From Burkholderia sp. Leaf177 (lineage in GTDB: Bacteria > Pseudomonadota > Gammaproteobacteria > Burkholderiales > Burkholderiaceae): DNA of 64,000 nt. The notes beneath the pieces are model-generated. The model saw only the letters and a list, made by a program, of their open reading frames with translations, was not told the DNA's origin and made no database searches. Each line of letters begins with the position of its first letter. Within the stretch, counting starts at the first letter, position 1. Location of the stretch: assembly GCF_001424345.1 (NCBI RefSeq), contig NZ_LMPF01000012.1, positions 427,769 through 491,768 of the forward strand, given 5' to 3'. The translations under genes were made by a program, and so were the position numbers. Shown here in pieces: positions 1 through 8,915 of this stretch.

Positions 1-282
1 AATGGAGGTCCTGACGAACTGCGCAAGGCGATTCCAGATCTTATCCTCGATGAACCCGTTGGCCCGCTGGCTACGCCCGTGCACGTGAGTTCAACCAACT
101 TCGGCCAGGTCGACAAGGTCTATATCCACACCGCCATGGATCAGGTCATTAGCCCGTCGTTCCAGGCGAAGATGGTTGCCGCTACCCCCGTGAGAGCGGA
201 GTACACCTTGCAGACCGGCCATACGCCGTTCCTTACCGATCCGGACGGTTTGGCAAAGGCGATCGAAGCCGCTGCGAAATAG
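1..282 (+). CDS. alpha/beta hydrolase, C-terminal part (5' end outside window)
   Basis: The reading frame is open from the first base and ends at the TAG closing at 282, so this is the last ~93 residues of a longer protein. The segment VYIHTAMDQVISP followed by a TGHTPFLTDP motif is the typical C-terminal end of alpha/beta-hydrolase-fold esterases of the plant methylesterase/hydroxynitrile-lyase type. The His of TGHTPF would be the catalytic-triad base, and the Asp in TAMDQV the likely acid. The nucleophile lies outside the window, so the substrate cannot be judged. The fold is well supported; an esterase role is inference. Confidence 0.75.
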   Translation, partial: NGGPDELRKAIPDLILDEPVGPLATPVHVSSTNFGQVDKVYIHTAMDQVISPSFQAKMVAATPVRAEYTLQTGHTPFLTDPDGLAKAIEAAAK

Positions 283-495
283 AATAGGCGGTCATGGTTA
301 GTGAGCAAACGAAGGCGCTGTGACAGGTCATCCCGCGCTTCGCCTTCGTGTCTGATGCTTCGAGCCCTAGCCACTCTTCGATTGTCAGTTCCAGAATGCT
401 CCTTCATCTAGCAGCGGACACATCCGTCGTTTATTTTCACGCGCTATATTTACTAAGCCGAATTTAAATCTCTACACCTTTTGTTGATTCCGAAC

Positions 496-951
496 ATGAA
501 CGTATTCGACCGCCTCGCACGAGCGAGCTTGAAATTGCCATCGCCGATAGAACCGCTTGGTTCGTATCGAACGGTTTCCGTATCGGGGAATCAGGTGTAT
601 GTATCGGGACTCGGCCCTTTCGAAGATGGTAAGCCGATCGTCGGAATGGTCGGACGCGATATGTCTTTGGAAAAGGCTCAAGACGCGGCGCGCCTGACTA
701 TGCTCATGATCCTGGCGTGCGTCGATCAGGCTTGCGGACTCGAAAACATCGCGCGATGCAGCAGGCTGACAGTGTATGTTCGAGCAGAACAGTCGTTCAC
801 GCAGCATCCGCAAGTCGCCAATGGCGCCAGTGACCTTCTGCTGACGTTGTTCGGACAAGACAATCTGCCTGCTCGAAGTGCACTAGGCGTGTATTCGTTG
901 CCGATGGGCATTCCGGTTGAGATCGACAGCATTTTCGAGTTGAAAGGGTGA
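496..951 (+). CDS. RidA/YjgF-family protein
   Basis: About 151 residues. The C-terminal segment PARSALGVYSLPMG followed by VEIDSIFEL is the RidA (YjgF/UK114) signature; its Arg normally binds the carboxylate of the 2-imino acid substrate. RidA enzymes hydrolyse reactive enamine/imine intermediates, but distant family members often have other or unknown roles. The protein is longer at the N-terminus than classical RidA (~128 aa), as in the YjgF-like subgroups linked to catabolic operons. I chose ATG 496; a TTG at 481 is in frame, and neither has a strong ribosome binding site. The gene stands alone, ~200 bp after the hydrolase. Confidence 0.8.
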   Translation: MNVFDRLARASLKLPSPIEPLGSYRTVSVSGNQVYVSGLGPFEDGKPIVGMVGRDMSLEKAQDAARLTMLMILACVDQACGLENIARCSRLTVYVRAEQSFTQHPQVANGASDLLLTLFGQDNLPARSALGVYSLPMGIPVEIDSIFELKG

Positions 952-1057
952 TGGGCATGGCTTCCGTGTTCGCTCGGACGCTAAAAGCATTGCAATGGAG
1001 CCGGTATGGACTCGCCCATCACAGAAACGACCTATCCTTTTCCACAGGAATCCAATC

Positions 1058-1585
1058 ATGCGTCAATTGATAGTGACCTTTGCCGTTGCGCTTACTTTTT
1101 CTACGGGGTGTCTTGCGAGCCCATCTGGCACCTACAAGGAACCCCTGGACGCGAAGACTCTGAACACGCTTCGATCGGATTTTAGCCATCTCATGGAATT
1201 GGCCAATCGTCACGACTTCAAGGCGCTACATGAAATGTTCTGGCAATCTCCTTCGGCTCTTCTTGTCGCCAAAAGTGCGATTCCCGCGGAAGGGAACTGG
1301 GCAGGTTTCTGGGGCAATGAGGCGATCGATCAGAAGCTGCGCGATATAGGCACTTCCGGCCCTGTCGTGCTGCAGCCGGATTATTCGAAATTCAAGGTTG
1401 TCGGCCTGACGAAGGACGTAGCGCAATCCTATGCGCCTGTGGATATCACGGTCTCCTACGCAGGTCAGGACGGAACCCCCAAACCGTTTTTAATATTGAT
1501 CAACTGGATAAAAATCGGCAAGGAATGGAAGGTGGCGTCGGAGATTATTCTGCCCATACCGCCGACGCCTAAAGCAAAAGATTGA
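1058..1585 (+). CDS. small exported protein, SnoaL/NTF2-like
   Basis: About 175 residues starting at ATG 1058, preceded by AGGAA at a 7-bp spacing; an upstream in-frame ATG at 995 lacks such a site. The N-terminus MRQLIVTFAVALTFSTGC is a signal peptide, and the Cys makes a weak lipobox possible. The mature part (LRSDFSHLMELANRHDFKAL, later ITVSYAGQDG and INWIKIGKEWKVASEI) resembles SnoaL-like/NTF2-fold domains, in which a final strand carries W-K-V. No catalytic residues are recognisable. The role is unknown; export and fold class are inferred. Confidence 0.65.
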   Translation: MRQLIVTFAVALTFSTGCLASPSGTYKEPLDAKTLNTLRSDFSHLMELANRHDFKALHEMFWQSPSALLVAKSAIPAEGNWAGFWGNEAIDQKLRDIGTSGPVVLQPDYSKFKVVGLTKDVAQSYAPVDITVSYAGQDGTPKPFLILINWIKIGKEWKVASEIILPIPPTPKAKD

Positions 1586-2072
1586 GCAGGTGAATAGGCG
1601 CGATTAAGGTGTCTTACGGTTGCATCAAGATTGCCGCTTGGATCGCAATGGTAAGAATGCGAATGCGCCTGCTATTTTTTATTAAGCTGTACCGCCAAAT
1701 TCATCAACTTCGAGCACAACGTTAAAAAATAACTCAAAAGGGAAGACGGGACATCACGTCCGCGACATTTCCCCAAAAAAGTCCCGACGTTTCCAAGCCT
1801 CCAGATTGAAGCCAGTCACAGAAACAATGGCGACTGCGCGTAAAAATCCTAAATAGCGGTATTAGTTTGCAACAAACAACCGGTAAATCTTCCGCTCTCC
1901 CCGCTTCTGCGTGACATCCACAACACCATTCTTTCTCGTTTTCGCCACCGGTCCCGCATTTGCTCAACTACCGCTTATAGGCGTTATAAAAACCTACTAA
2001 AATGCGACGACTTGTCCCAGGCATGTCATCGAGAGCCGATCTCCAAAGGCTCTAGACTTTTGGAGTACTGCG
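1586..2072. other. 487-bp intergenic region, no gene seen
   Basis: Sequence between the exported protein and the acyl-CoA dehydrogenase. Short open frames here have no ribosome binding site and no coding character. The 3' part is AT-richer and presumably carries the promoter of the downstream gene, but I could not assign -35/-10 boxes with confidence. Confidence 0.5.
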
Positions 2073-3233
2073 TTGGACCAATCCCTGCCCTCGCCGTTAT
2101 TGGCGTTGAAAAGAGAAACAGAACAAATTTGCCAGGAAATCATCCTTCCAGCGGCTGGGGATATCGACGAGAACGCTGTCTGGCCAGAGGCTGGCATGCG
2201 AAGCCTCCAGCGTGCTCGCCTTACAGGGCTTACGGCGCCGGCGCGCGTTGGAGGCCACGGCCAAGGCCTGCTTGGGATGGTCACCCTGACTGAAACACTG
2301 GGCGCTGCCTGTTCTTCGACCGCTATGTGTTTCGGAATGCACTGCGTTGCGACCGCGGTGATTGCAGCCAAAGCCAACGCCAGGATGGATTCTGACTATT
2401 TGGGTCCCATCGCGGCAGGCGAACATCTAACTACGCTTGCCCTGTCCGAATCCGGAACTGGCTCGTTCTTTTTTCTGCCTGAAACCAAGCTGCATAGAAA
2501 CGAAAACGGCTTGATCGTGGAGGGTACAAAGCAATTCGTGACCAACGGCGCACACGCGGATTCGTACGTTGTGTCGACCGTTGCAAGTGTCCCGTCAGCG
2601 GTGGGTGACTTTAGTTGTCTGGTCGTCGATAAGGACGCGCCGGGAATCCGTTGGGGCGAACCATGGCAGGGGCTCGGCATGCGTGGAAACGCGTCAAGAC
2701 CCATGCATCTGGATCAAGTTCGGGTTTCGCCAGACAGCGTCCTGGGTCAAGAAGGGGATCAGGTGTGGTTCGTCTTCGAAGTGGTGGCCCCGTTCTTCCT
2801 GATGGCGATGGCCGGCACTTACCTCGGCGTTGCGCAGACAGCGCTCAACGTTGCGATGAACCATTTGAAATCTCGCCGTCATTCCCACTCAGCGACATCG
2901 TTGAGCGACGTTGAAGTGATCCAGCACCGCGTAGGTGAACTTTGGACCGGCTTGCAAAAGTCGCGTCTGCTCGTGTACGAAGCTGCGCGACTTGGGGACA
3001 GCGCACATCCGGACGCATTGACCTATCTGCTTGCATCGAAGGCAGACGTCGCGCGCACGGCGGTGGAAATCACGAACGAAGCAATGTCGTTATGCGGTGG
3101 CATTGCTTATCGGGAAAACAGCACGCTTTCGCGATTGCTTCGGGACGCACGCGCGAGTCACGTCATGTCGCCCACGACTGAAATGTTGACGCTCTGGACT
3201 GGTCGGAGCGCAATGGGCCTTCCCCTCATATAA
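2073..3233 (+). CDS. acyl-CoA dehydrogenase family protein
   Basis: 386 residues, the usual length for acyl-CoA dehydrogenases, which oxidise an acyl-CoA at the alpha-beta bond with FAD and pass electrons to ETF. The start is TTG 2073, supported by TGGAG seven bases upstream. The FAD/substrate loop ALSESGTGS (near residue 125) and the later TKQFVTNGAHAD (near residue 155) are family motifs, and the C-terminal four-helix domain contains MSLCGGIAY. The C-terminus reads HVMSPTTEMLTLWTGR rather than the YEGT form that carries the catalytic Glu of short/medium-chain enzymes, so the substrate class is uncertain. The hybrid kinase starts 3 bp after the stop, so the two are probably co-transcribed. 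Confidence 0.85.
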   Translation: MDQSLPSPLLALKRETEQICQEIILPAAGDIDENAVWPEAGMRSLQRARLTGLTAPARVGGHGQGLLGMVTLTETLGAACSSTAMCFGMHCVATAVIAAKANARMDSDYLGPIAAGEHLTTLALSESGTGSFFFLPETKLHRNENGLIVEGTKQFVTNGAHADSYVVSTVASVPSAVGDFSCLVVDKDAPGIRWGEPWQGLGMRGNASRPMHLDQVRVSPDSVLGQEGDQVWFVFEVVAPFFLMAMAGTYLGVAQTALNVAMNHLKSRRHSHSATSLSDVEVIQHRVGELWTGLQKSRLLVYEAARLGDSAHPDALTYLLASKADVARTAVEITNEAMSLCGGIAYRENSTLSRLLRDARASHVMSPTTEMLTLWTGRSAMGLPLI

Positions 3234-3236
3234 ACG

Positions 3237-5192
3237 ATGAACGCACACATCCTTCTCGTTTATGGTGGTGCCGAACCGGAGTCGCGCGACAGGGAACTGG
3301 CCGCGCGTCTGCGAAGCGTCGATGCTTCGCCCGAAGTCGTGGTGGTGGCCGCTCAAGAGGCTGTGCGCATTGTCAAAAGCGAAACGACCGGCGACGCGCC
3401 CTGCATAGTCGTGACGTTGTCGTCCGTTGAAGAGCCATTACACGTTGCACGTTCGATCGCCGCGGAGCGCCCTTATACGTTCTTCGTTTTTGTCGTGTCG
3501 CCCGAGAAAGACGCGAAGCTTCGGCAAGCAACTTTATATGGCGCTCCGCCGGGCGGCCGTTGGAGCATCGTTGCCGATAAGAATGACGAGTTGCCGGCGC
3601 AAATCGATGCGTCATTACGCGCGGCAAGCCAGCAGCGGCGTTTTCGTGCAACGGTTGATCGGATCGCATTGCAGTTGGCAAAAACCACGCAAGTGGAAGA
3701 GCCGGAATATCGCCGCCTGATTGCCTCGGACCAGTATCTCGCGAACGTCTTGCAACACGCGCACGATGCGATCGTATCGCTCACGCCCGAGGGCGACGTG
3801 GTCTCCTGGAACCGCGCAACGGAAACGGTATTGGGAGTGAAAGCGGGGAATGCTATCGGGATGCCCTTCAGCCAGTTCTTCGATGACTCGGCAGTCGTAG
3901 ACGAAGCGATAAGCCTGGTCATTCACGGCCATAGTGCGCGTGAAGACCTTCTGATTGGTTTCGACGAATCGGCTAGAGTCGTCGATGCGATTTTTGCAAA
4001 GCTCGGTCGCGATAGCGGCGAAGTCGACGGCATCACCGTGATCATGCGCGATGTGACGAACCAACGCCGGCTCGAGGCCGAAGCGAAACTGGTCGATCGG
4101 CGCAAGGACGAATTCCTCGCGATGCTCGCGCACGAGTTGCGTAACCCGCTGGCGGCGATCCGGAATGCCGGTGAGATGCTGCGCCTCATTGAAAGCGATG
4201 ATCGGCGAGTCCATCTTGCGGGCGCGGTCGTCTCGCGTCAGTCCGAACATATGTCGAGCCTGCTTGCCGACTTGCTGGACGTCTCGCGCGTGACGCGTGG
4301 ATTGATCAAGCTGGACAAAGCCGTACTCTCGCCTCATGCCTTCGTCTCGCGCGCCGTGGAGCAGGTCCGGGGATTGATCGACAGCAAACGCCACCATCTC
4401 ACCGTCACCACCGCGCTCAACGTAGGGAAAATTTATGGAGACAAGGATCGCCTGACGCAAATCGTCGCGAACATTCTGCATAACGCGGCAAAGTACACGC
4501 CGCAAGGCGGACAGATTGAACTTGTCGTTGACGGGAATGAAAACGAGGTCGCAATAAAGGTAATCGATAACGGCATAGGCATCGATAGCATGCTGTTGCC
4601 CCATGTTTTCGATCTGTTCACACAGGCTGCTCGTTCACTCGACAGGAAGCATGGAGGGCTTGGGATCGGACTGGCATTGGTTAGGAGTCTTGTCCGACTT
4701 CATGGCGGGGACGTGTTCGCTGAAAGCGCGGGAGAAGGCCTGGGAAGCGGATTCACTGTGACTTTCCCGGTGTATCGGCTTAATGAAAACGATCGCCCGA
4801 ACGAGGTCATTCAAGCTGCTTCAGAAAGCGCTTTACGGCAAACCATTCTCGTTGTCGACGACAATGAAGATGCCGCGGTTTCACTGAAGATGATCATCGA
4901 ACTTGGCGGCCATGAAGTCAGCGTGGCTCACTCAGGAGTGGAGGCGCTCGAACTGGTCGAGCATCATCGCTTCAATGTTTTTGTCCTGGATATTGGAATG
5001 CCGGAAATGGACGGCCTCAAGTTGGCAGCACGGCTCCGGGCACTGCCTCAGTCGCAACATTCACTATTGATAGCGCATACAGGATATGGCCAGCCCGAGG
5101 ACCGCGCGCGCACGCGCGATGCTGGATTCGATCATCATTTGACCAAGCCCGCCGATCCTCTGAGCCTTCTTCAACTGATCGCCAACAATTAA
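3237..5192 (+). CDS. soluble hybrid sensor histidine kinase (PAS-HisKA-HATPase-REC)
   Basis: 651 residues with no evident transmembrane segment. Domains in order: an N-terminal ~150-residue region of unknown type; a PAS domain (~165-275, around ANVLQHAHDAIVSLTPEG); HisKA with phosphoacceptor His299 in LAHELRNPLAA; a HATPase domain with N-box Asn416 (NILHNAAKY) and G-box GGLGIGLALVRSLV; and a C-terminal receiver with acidic pair VVDDNED and phospho-Asp585 in VLDIGMPEMDG. It autophosphorylates from ATP and passes phosphate to its own receiver, but no output domain or partner regulator is adjacent. The start ATG lies 3 bp after the acyl-CoA dehydrogenase stop. The signal sensed is unknown. Confidence 0.9.
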   Translation: MNAHILLVYGGAEPESRDRELAARLRSVDASPEVVVVAAQEAVRIVKSETTGDAPCIVVTLSSVEEPLHVARSIAAERPYTFFVFVVSPEKDAKLRQATLYGAPPGGRWSIVADKNDELPAQIDASLRAASQQRRFRATVDRIALQLAKTTQVEEPEYRRLIASDQYLANVLQHAHDAIVSLTPEGDVVSWNRATETVLGVKAGNAIGMPFSQFFDDSAVVDEAISLVIHGHSAREDLLIGFDESARVVDAIFAKLGRDSGEVDGITVIMRDVTNQRRLEAEAKLVDRRKDEFLAMLAHELRNPLAAIRNAGEMLRLIESDDRRVHLAGAVVSRQSEHMSSLLADLLDVSRVTRGLIKLDKAVLSPHAFVSRAVEQVRGLIDSKRHHLTVTTALNVGKIYGDKDRLTQIVANILHNAAKYTPQGGQIELVVDGNENEVAIKVIDNGIGIDSMLLPHVFDLFTQAARSLDRKHGGLGIGLALVRSLVRLHGGDVFAESAGEGLGSGFTVTFPVYRLNENDRPNEVIQAASESALRQTILVVDDNEDAAVSLKMIIELGGHEVSVAHSGVEALELVEHHRFNVFVLDIGMPEMDGLKLAARLRALPQSQHSLLIAHTGYGQPEDRARTRDAGFDHHLTKPADPLSLLQLIANN

Positions 5193-5272
5193 GGCCGAAG
5201 CCGAGTGGTAGCAATTAGCTACGCACCCGGTTGTCTTCAGATAACGCAACAAGCCAACGTCCGCCGTATTTG

Positions 5273-6046
5273 CTAGAAAACGCTGGGAACCAGGTTCTCA
5301 CCACCCGACACCTCGATGACAGTGCCCGTTACATAAGGATTGGTCATCAGGAACAGCGCGGCGTGGCCAATATCCTCTGCGGTGCCCACGTGTTGTGCCG
5401 GAAAGGACTCGCGTACTTTTGCCCTCAGGGCAGCCCGCTCGCTTTCGGACATGACGCGCCACAAGTCTGTTTCGACGTAGCCCGGACGTATCGTGTTGAC
5501 TCGGGTGGGAGCCAGTTCGAGTGCGAGTGAGCCCGATAAGGCCTCCACTGCAACAAACGCAGAAGTGACCGCGCTGAAGCCGCGTTTCGATCGCGCTGCC
5601 AAACCACCGGTAAGGAACGTGATCGAACCTCCGGCTCTGAGGTAAGGCGCGGCGTAACGCGCACAAGCCCAACTGCCCAGGAATTTATTTTCGATGTAGC
5701 TTCGAACGCCGCGCATATCGTCGTCCATGAAAGTGCCCCAACTTCCTAGGTCGGGCCCGGCCGTGACGGCGAGATGGTCGAACGATCCTATGCTGTCGAA
5801 GGCGTCTTTCACTGCTGCTTCATCGCAAATATCCAAGGTCACTTGATCGAAGTTAGTCAGATCAGGACGCTCCTCCGCTGAGGTAATACGGCGGCTGGCG
5901 ACCGTCACGGAGGCACCCGCTGCATACGCCGCGCGCGCGATTCCCAGGCCAATTCCGGTTTTCCCGCCGACCACCACGACTTTTTTTGATGCAAGGCTCA
6001 GCGGGGGCGCTGAAGATTGTTTTCGATCGTCCATTGTTGTACTCAT
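5273..6046 (-). CDS. SDR-family protein lacking the YxxxK catalytic pair
   Basis: 257 residues from ATG 6046, preceded by AAGGA at a 7-bp spacing; an in-frame start further upstream has no such site. The Rossmann motif GGKTGIGLGIA binds NAD(P), and the late segment LALELAPTRVNTIRPGYVET is typical of short-chain dehydrogenases. Where the active-site Tyr-x-x-x-Lys should be, the sequence reads FSAVT, and the catalytic Ser strand reads ITFLTGG. The catalytic tetrad is therefore largely missing, as in an atypical SDR subgroup. It may bind nucleotide without classical reductase chemistry. It converges with the kinase gene, and no functional partner is obvious. Confidence 0.85.
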   Translation of the reverse strand: MSTTMDDRKQSSAPPLSLASKKVVVVGGKTGIGLGIARAAYAAGASVTVASRRITSAEERPDLTNFDQVTLDICDEAAVKDAFDSIGSFDHLAVTAGPDLGSWGTFMDDDMRGVRSYIENKFLGSWACARYAAPYLRAGGSITFLTGGLAARSKRGFSAVTSAFVAVEALSGSLALELAPTRVNTIRPGYVETDLWRVMSESERAALRAKVRESFPAQHVGTAEDIGHAALFLMTNPYVTGTVIEVSGGENLVPSVF

Positions 6047-6279
6047 GGCTAGTCCTTTTCGATGCGCACGTTCATTGTTGATTCGGAAATCGGCTTCTTG
6101 CTGCCGGCCAAAATCCGGCTCCAACATTTCTCGTTAAGAAGGTTCAGTTTGCGCGATAGCGTCGGCCGCAGATCGCGAACGCACCGATGCTAATTCGATT
6201 CGCCAAGGTTGATAATGGGCCGCTGATTCATAAGTCCCATTCTTGCAAGGAATGGGTTGAGCGTGACGCGGAGCAGCGA

Positions 6280-7194
6280 TCAACGATGCAACGTGTCGAT
6301 CGCTTCGTCCTTCAGCTTCAGGATCTGCTCGCACGCGTACGCGGAGAAGGTTTCAATAAGCGCGAATGGCCGCGCGTTCTTCGAGCGGATCAGCGACAGG
6401 TCGAATTCCAATCGCGGCTCGAACGCGCACACGGAGAACTGTGCGCCGAGATTGTTGTACACGCTGATCGGGTCGACCACTGCGACGCCCACGCCATTGG
6501 CAACGAACGCGCAGGCTGTTTCCGATTGCCCGACCTCGATCTGGATCAGGCGCTCGACATCAGCTTCCTCGAAGATTTTATCGATCATGAAACGCGAGTG
6601 ATCTTGCGGCCCCAACGCAACGAACGGCTCTTTATCGAGGTCCTTTGCGCGTACGAGTTTTCGTCGGGCAAGGCGATGACCGTTGGGGATAATGCAGACG
6701 GCCCGCAACGTGCATACATGCGTGCTCTCCACTTCGGGACGATCGCCTGGAAGCACGCTGAAGCCGAGGTCGACTTGTTGTGTGGCGACGGCATCGATCA
6801 GCGAGCGGGATCGCATACTTTCGATGCTGAACTTGACGTCCGGACGTTCCACGCAGAACTGCGTCACGATGGAAGGCAACACCCGCCGCGTCAGGACGGG
6901 AAAAGACGCGACGCTCAACGCGCCCCAGGTCTGGTCCCGCAACGCCTTGGCGACATTCGCAACACGCCCCACGCCGATAAACATCCGTTGCACCTCCGCA
7001 AAAAGCACTTCCGCTTCGCGGGTAGGACGCATCCTGGTACCTGCTCGCGTGAACAGCAAAAAGCCGCAACTGCGCTCGAGCTGGGCGATCAACTGGCTGA
7101 TAGCGGGCTGTGAAACGCCTAACACGCCGGCCGCTGCAGTGAGGCTGCCCGTATTCATCACAGCCTGAAAAGATTCGAGCTGGCGCACGTTCAC
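6280..7194 (-). CDS. LysR-family transcriptional regulator (divergent from the ABC operon)
   Basis: 304 residues. The N-terminal winged helix MNVRQLESFQAVMNTGSLTA, continuing through GVSQPAISQLIAQLE, is classical LysR and resembles the OccR/NocR branch. The C-terminal effector-binding domain spans ~90-295. The start is GTG 7194 with GGAGGA six bases upstream. It is divergent from the operon starting at 7343, so it most likely activates uptake and catabolism of the operon's substrate, with that substrate or an intermediate as inducer. An inverted repeat at 7207-7221, next to its own ribosome binding site, is a plausible binding site and would also allow autoregulation. Confidence 0.9.
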   Translation of the reverse strand: MNVRQLESFQAVMNTGSLTAAAGVLGVSQPAISQLIAQLERSCGFLLFTRAGTRMRPTREAEVLFAEVQRMFIGVGRVANVAKALRDQTWGALSVASFPVLTRRVLPSIVTQFCVERPDVKFSIESMRSRSLIDAVATQQVDLGFSVLPGDRPEVESTHVCTLRAVCIIPNGHRLARRKLVRAKDLDKEPFVALGPQDHSRFMIDKIFEEADVERLIQIEVGQSETACAFVANGVGVAVVDPISVYNNLGAQFSVCAFEPRLEFDLSLIRSKNARPFALIETFSAYACEQILKLKDEAIDTLHR

Positions 7195-7206
7195 AGGGTT
7201 TCCTCC

Positions 7207-7221
7207 ATAAGATCAACTTAT
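7207..7221. promoter_or_regulatory. candidate LysR binding box (ATAAG-N5-CTTAT)
   Basis: The 15-bp inverted repeat ATAAGATCAACTTAT contains the T-N11-A core expected for LysR regulators. It lies 13 bp upstream of the LysR gene start and ~120 bp upstream of the first ABC gene. Its position in the divergent promoter region supports regulatory use; binding is inference. Confidence 0.5.
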
Positions 7222-7342
7222 ATGAAGTGAATTTTGTCCTATTTGACGGTGATAGTCATGCGATGAAAAATAGACCTGCGCCACATACCGCTTGCCTTAT
7301 CCACAGCGGCCGAAGATCACGCATCCTTTACTGGGGAAATTC

Positions 7343-8170
7343 ATGCCGAAGCGGTCTTGCTGGGTCGTCGTTGCAAGGTTTTTGCTGGGCTTCGCCTGGC
7401 TCTCGAACACCGCATATGCCGACGAATTGCAGATGGTCAAGGCGCGCGGCAAGCTGGTCGTCGGCATCCGGAACGATTACATCCCGTTTGGTTATCTCGA
7501 CAGCAAGGGACAGGAAATCGGCTTCGAAGTCGACTTGGCGAAGTTCATCGCGAAAGACATGTTCGGTTCGGAAACGGCGATTGAGTTCGTTCCCGTGGTG
7601 GCATCGAACCGGATCGAACTGCTGAATGCCGGACGCATTGACGTTATCTTCGCGACGCTCGGCAAGAATCCGGATCGCGCGAAAGTGATTGATTTCACAG
7701 ACCCGTATTACATGATGGCGGGCATGGTGCTGCTTGCGCCGAAGAATACGGCTATTGCGAGCTGGCAAGACCTGAAAGGCCGCAAGGTCTGCGGTAGCCA
7801 GGGCAACATGTACAACCGCGCACTGCAGGAAAAGCTCGGCGCGGACACCGTGTTGTTCACGGGTACGGCGCAAATGTACAAGGCGTTCGAGGACAACCGC
7901 TGTGAAGCGATTGCCTACGATGGCCCGAACCTGACGCTCAAGGTCGCTGAGCCGGGCTGGAAGGACAAGGACAAGATTGCGCTGGAGGCGTACGACTTCG
8001 TGCCTATCGTGGGTGGCGTGCGCAAGAACGAACCCGCATTTCTGGCAGCGTTGAATGCCTCCATCAAAAAGGCCGAGGCGGGGGGCGTGCTCGTGAACGC
8101 GGAGAAGGTCTACAAGATGGGTACGAGCAAGTTCGTGACCGAACAGCAAGTCACGGCAGCGGGCAAATAA
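7343..8170 (+). CDS. ABC transporter, periplasmic amino-acid-type binding protein
   Basis: 275 residues from ATG 7343, preceded by GGGGA. The N-terminus (MPKRSCWVVVARFLLGFAWL) is a signal peptide cleaved near AYA-DE. The mature N-terminus KARGKLVVGIRNDYIPFGY, then FEVDLAKFIAK and IDVIFATLGKNPDRAKVIDF, are hallmarks of the family-3 (polar amino acid) solute-binding proteins. It would capture the substrate in the periplasm for the two permeases and ATPase that follow. Because the genes beyond encode hydroxyacid enzymes, the ligand could be an amino acid or a small carboxylate. First gene of the operon. Confidence 0.9.
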   Translation: MPKRSCWVVVARFLLGFAWLSNTAYADELQMVKARGKLVVGIRNDYIPFGYLDSKGQEIGFEVDLAKFIAKDMFGSETAIEFVPVVASNRIELLNAGRIDVIFATLGKNPDRAKVIDFTDPYYMMAGMVLLAPKNTAIASWQDLKGRKVCGSQGNMYNRALQEKLGADTVLFTGTAQMYKAFEDNRCEAIAYDGPNLTLKVAEPGWKDKDKIALEAYDFVPIVGGVRKNEPAFLAALNASIKKAEAGGVLVNAEKVYKMGTSKFVTEQQVTAAGK

Positions 8171-8207
8171 TGCGAGACACAGCACGAACGCGAGCTGCGA
8201 AAAATTC

Positions 8208-8915
8208 ATGACTCTCGACTTGAGCTGGCTTGCTGATCCTCTTTACCAGACCTGGCTTTTGCGCGGTATCGGCATGACGGTGTCGATGTGCATCTGCGCG
8301 ATCGCACTGATGTTCGTCATCGGGATCATGGGCGCCGCGCTGATCTACTTCCGCCTGCCGGTGCTGGAGACGATCACGACAATCGTCGTGGAGTTGTTGC
8401 GCAACACGCCGCCACTCGTGCAGTTGTTTGTTCTGTATTTCACGCTCTCCGAACTGGGTCTGTCCGTGCGCAACCTTGCAACCGGCCAGCAGATTCCTGT
8501 CTTCAGCGGCTTTACGTGCATGGTGCTGTCGCTCGCGCTCTATAACGGCGCCATCGCGGTGGAGATCATCCGCTCGGGGCTGCATGCTGTTCCCTATGCA
8601 ACCGTGGAAGCCGCGTTGAGTCTTGGCTATTCGCGTCCGCGCATCTTCTGGCATATCCAGTTGCCGATCGCGCTGCGCCTGAGTACCGTACCAATGACGA
8701 ACAACATTGTGAGCCTGATCAAGACATCGTCGCAGGCGGCATTCGTCGCGGTCGCCGATGTCATGTATTACGCCACTCAGATCACGCTCGAAAATTTCCG
8801 AAATCTGGAAGTGATGCTGACGGTGTGGGTGATCTATCTGCTGCTGGCGTCAGTCGCTTCGACGATCTGCGGTCGCATAGGCCACGCACTGCAAATTCCG
8901 GGGTACGGCGTATGA
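8208..8915 (+). CDS. ABC transporter permease (HisM/HisQ type)
   Basis: 235 residues with about five membrane segments. The segment VVELLRNTPPLVQLF is the conserved N-terminal signature of polar amino acid ABC permeases, and the coupling (EAA) loop is EAALSLGYSRPRIFWHIQLP. It pairs with the next permease as a heterodimeric channel. The stop overlaps the next start (ATGA), showing translational coupling. The ribosome binding site is weak. Confidence 0.9.
   Translation: MTLDLSWLADPLYQTWLLRGIGMTVSMCICAIALMFVIGIMGAALIYFRLPVLETITTIVVELLRNTPPLVQLFVLYFTLSELGLSVRNLATGQQIPVFSGFTCMVLSLALYNGAIAVEIIRSGLHAVPYATVEAALSLGYSRPRIFWHIQLPIALRLSTVPMTNNIVSLIKTSSQAAFVAVADVMYYATQITLENFRNLEVMLTVWVIYLLLASVASTICGRIGHALQIPGYGV

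Noticed and set aside
3615..4604. 329-residue open frame antisense to the histidine kinase
   Set aside because: Lies fully inside a well-supported gene and shows only GC-rich antisense composition.
5208..5222. GTAGC-N5-GCTAC hairpin between convergent kinase and SDR genes
   Set aside because: Only a 5-bp stem without a T-run; too weak to call a terminator.
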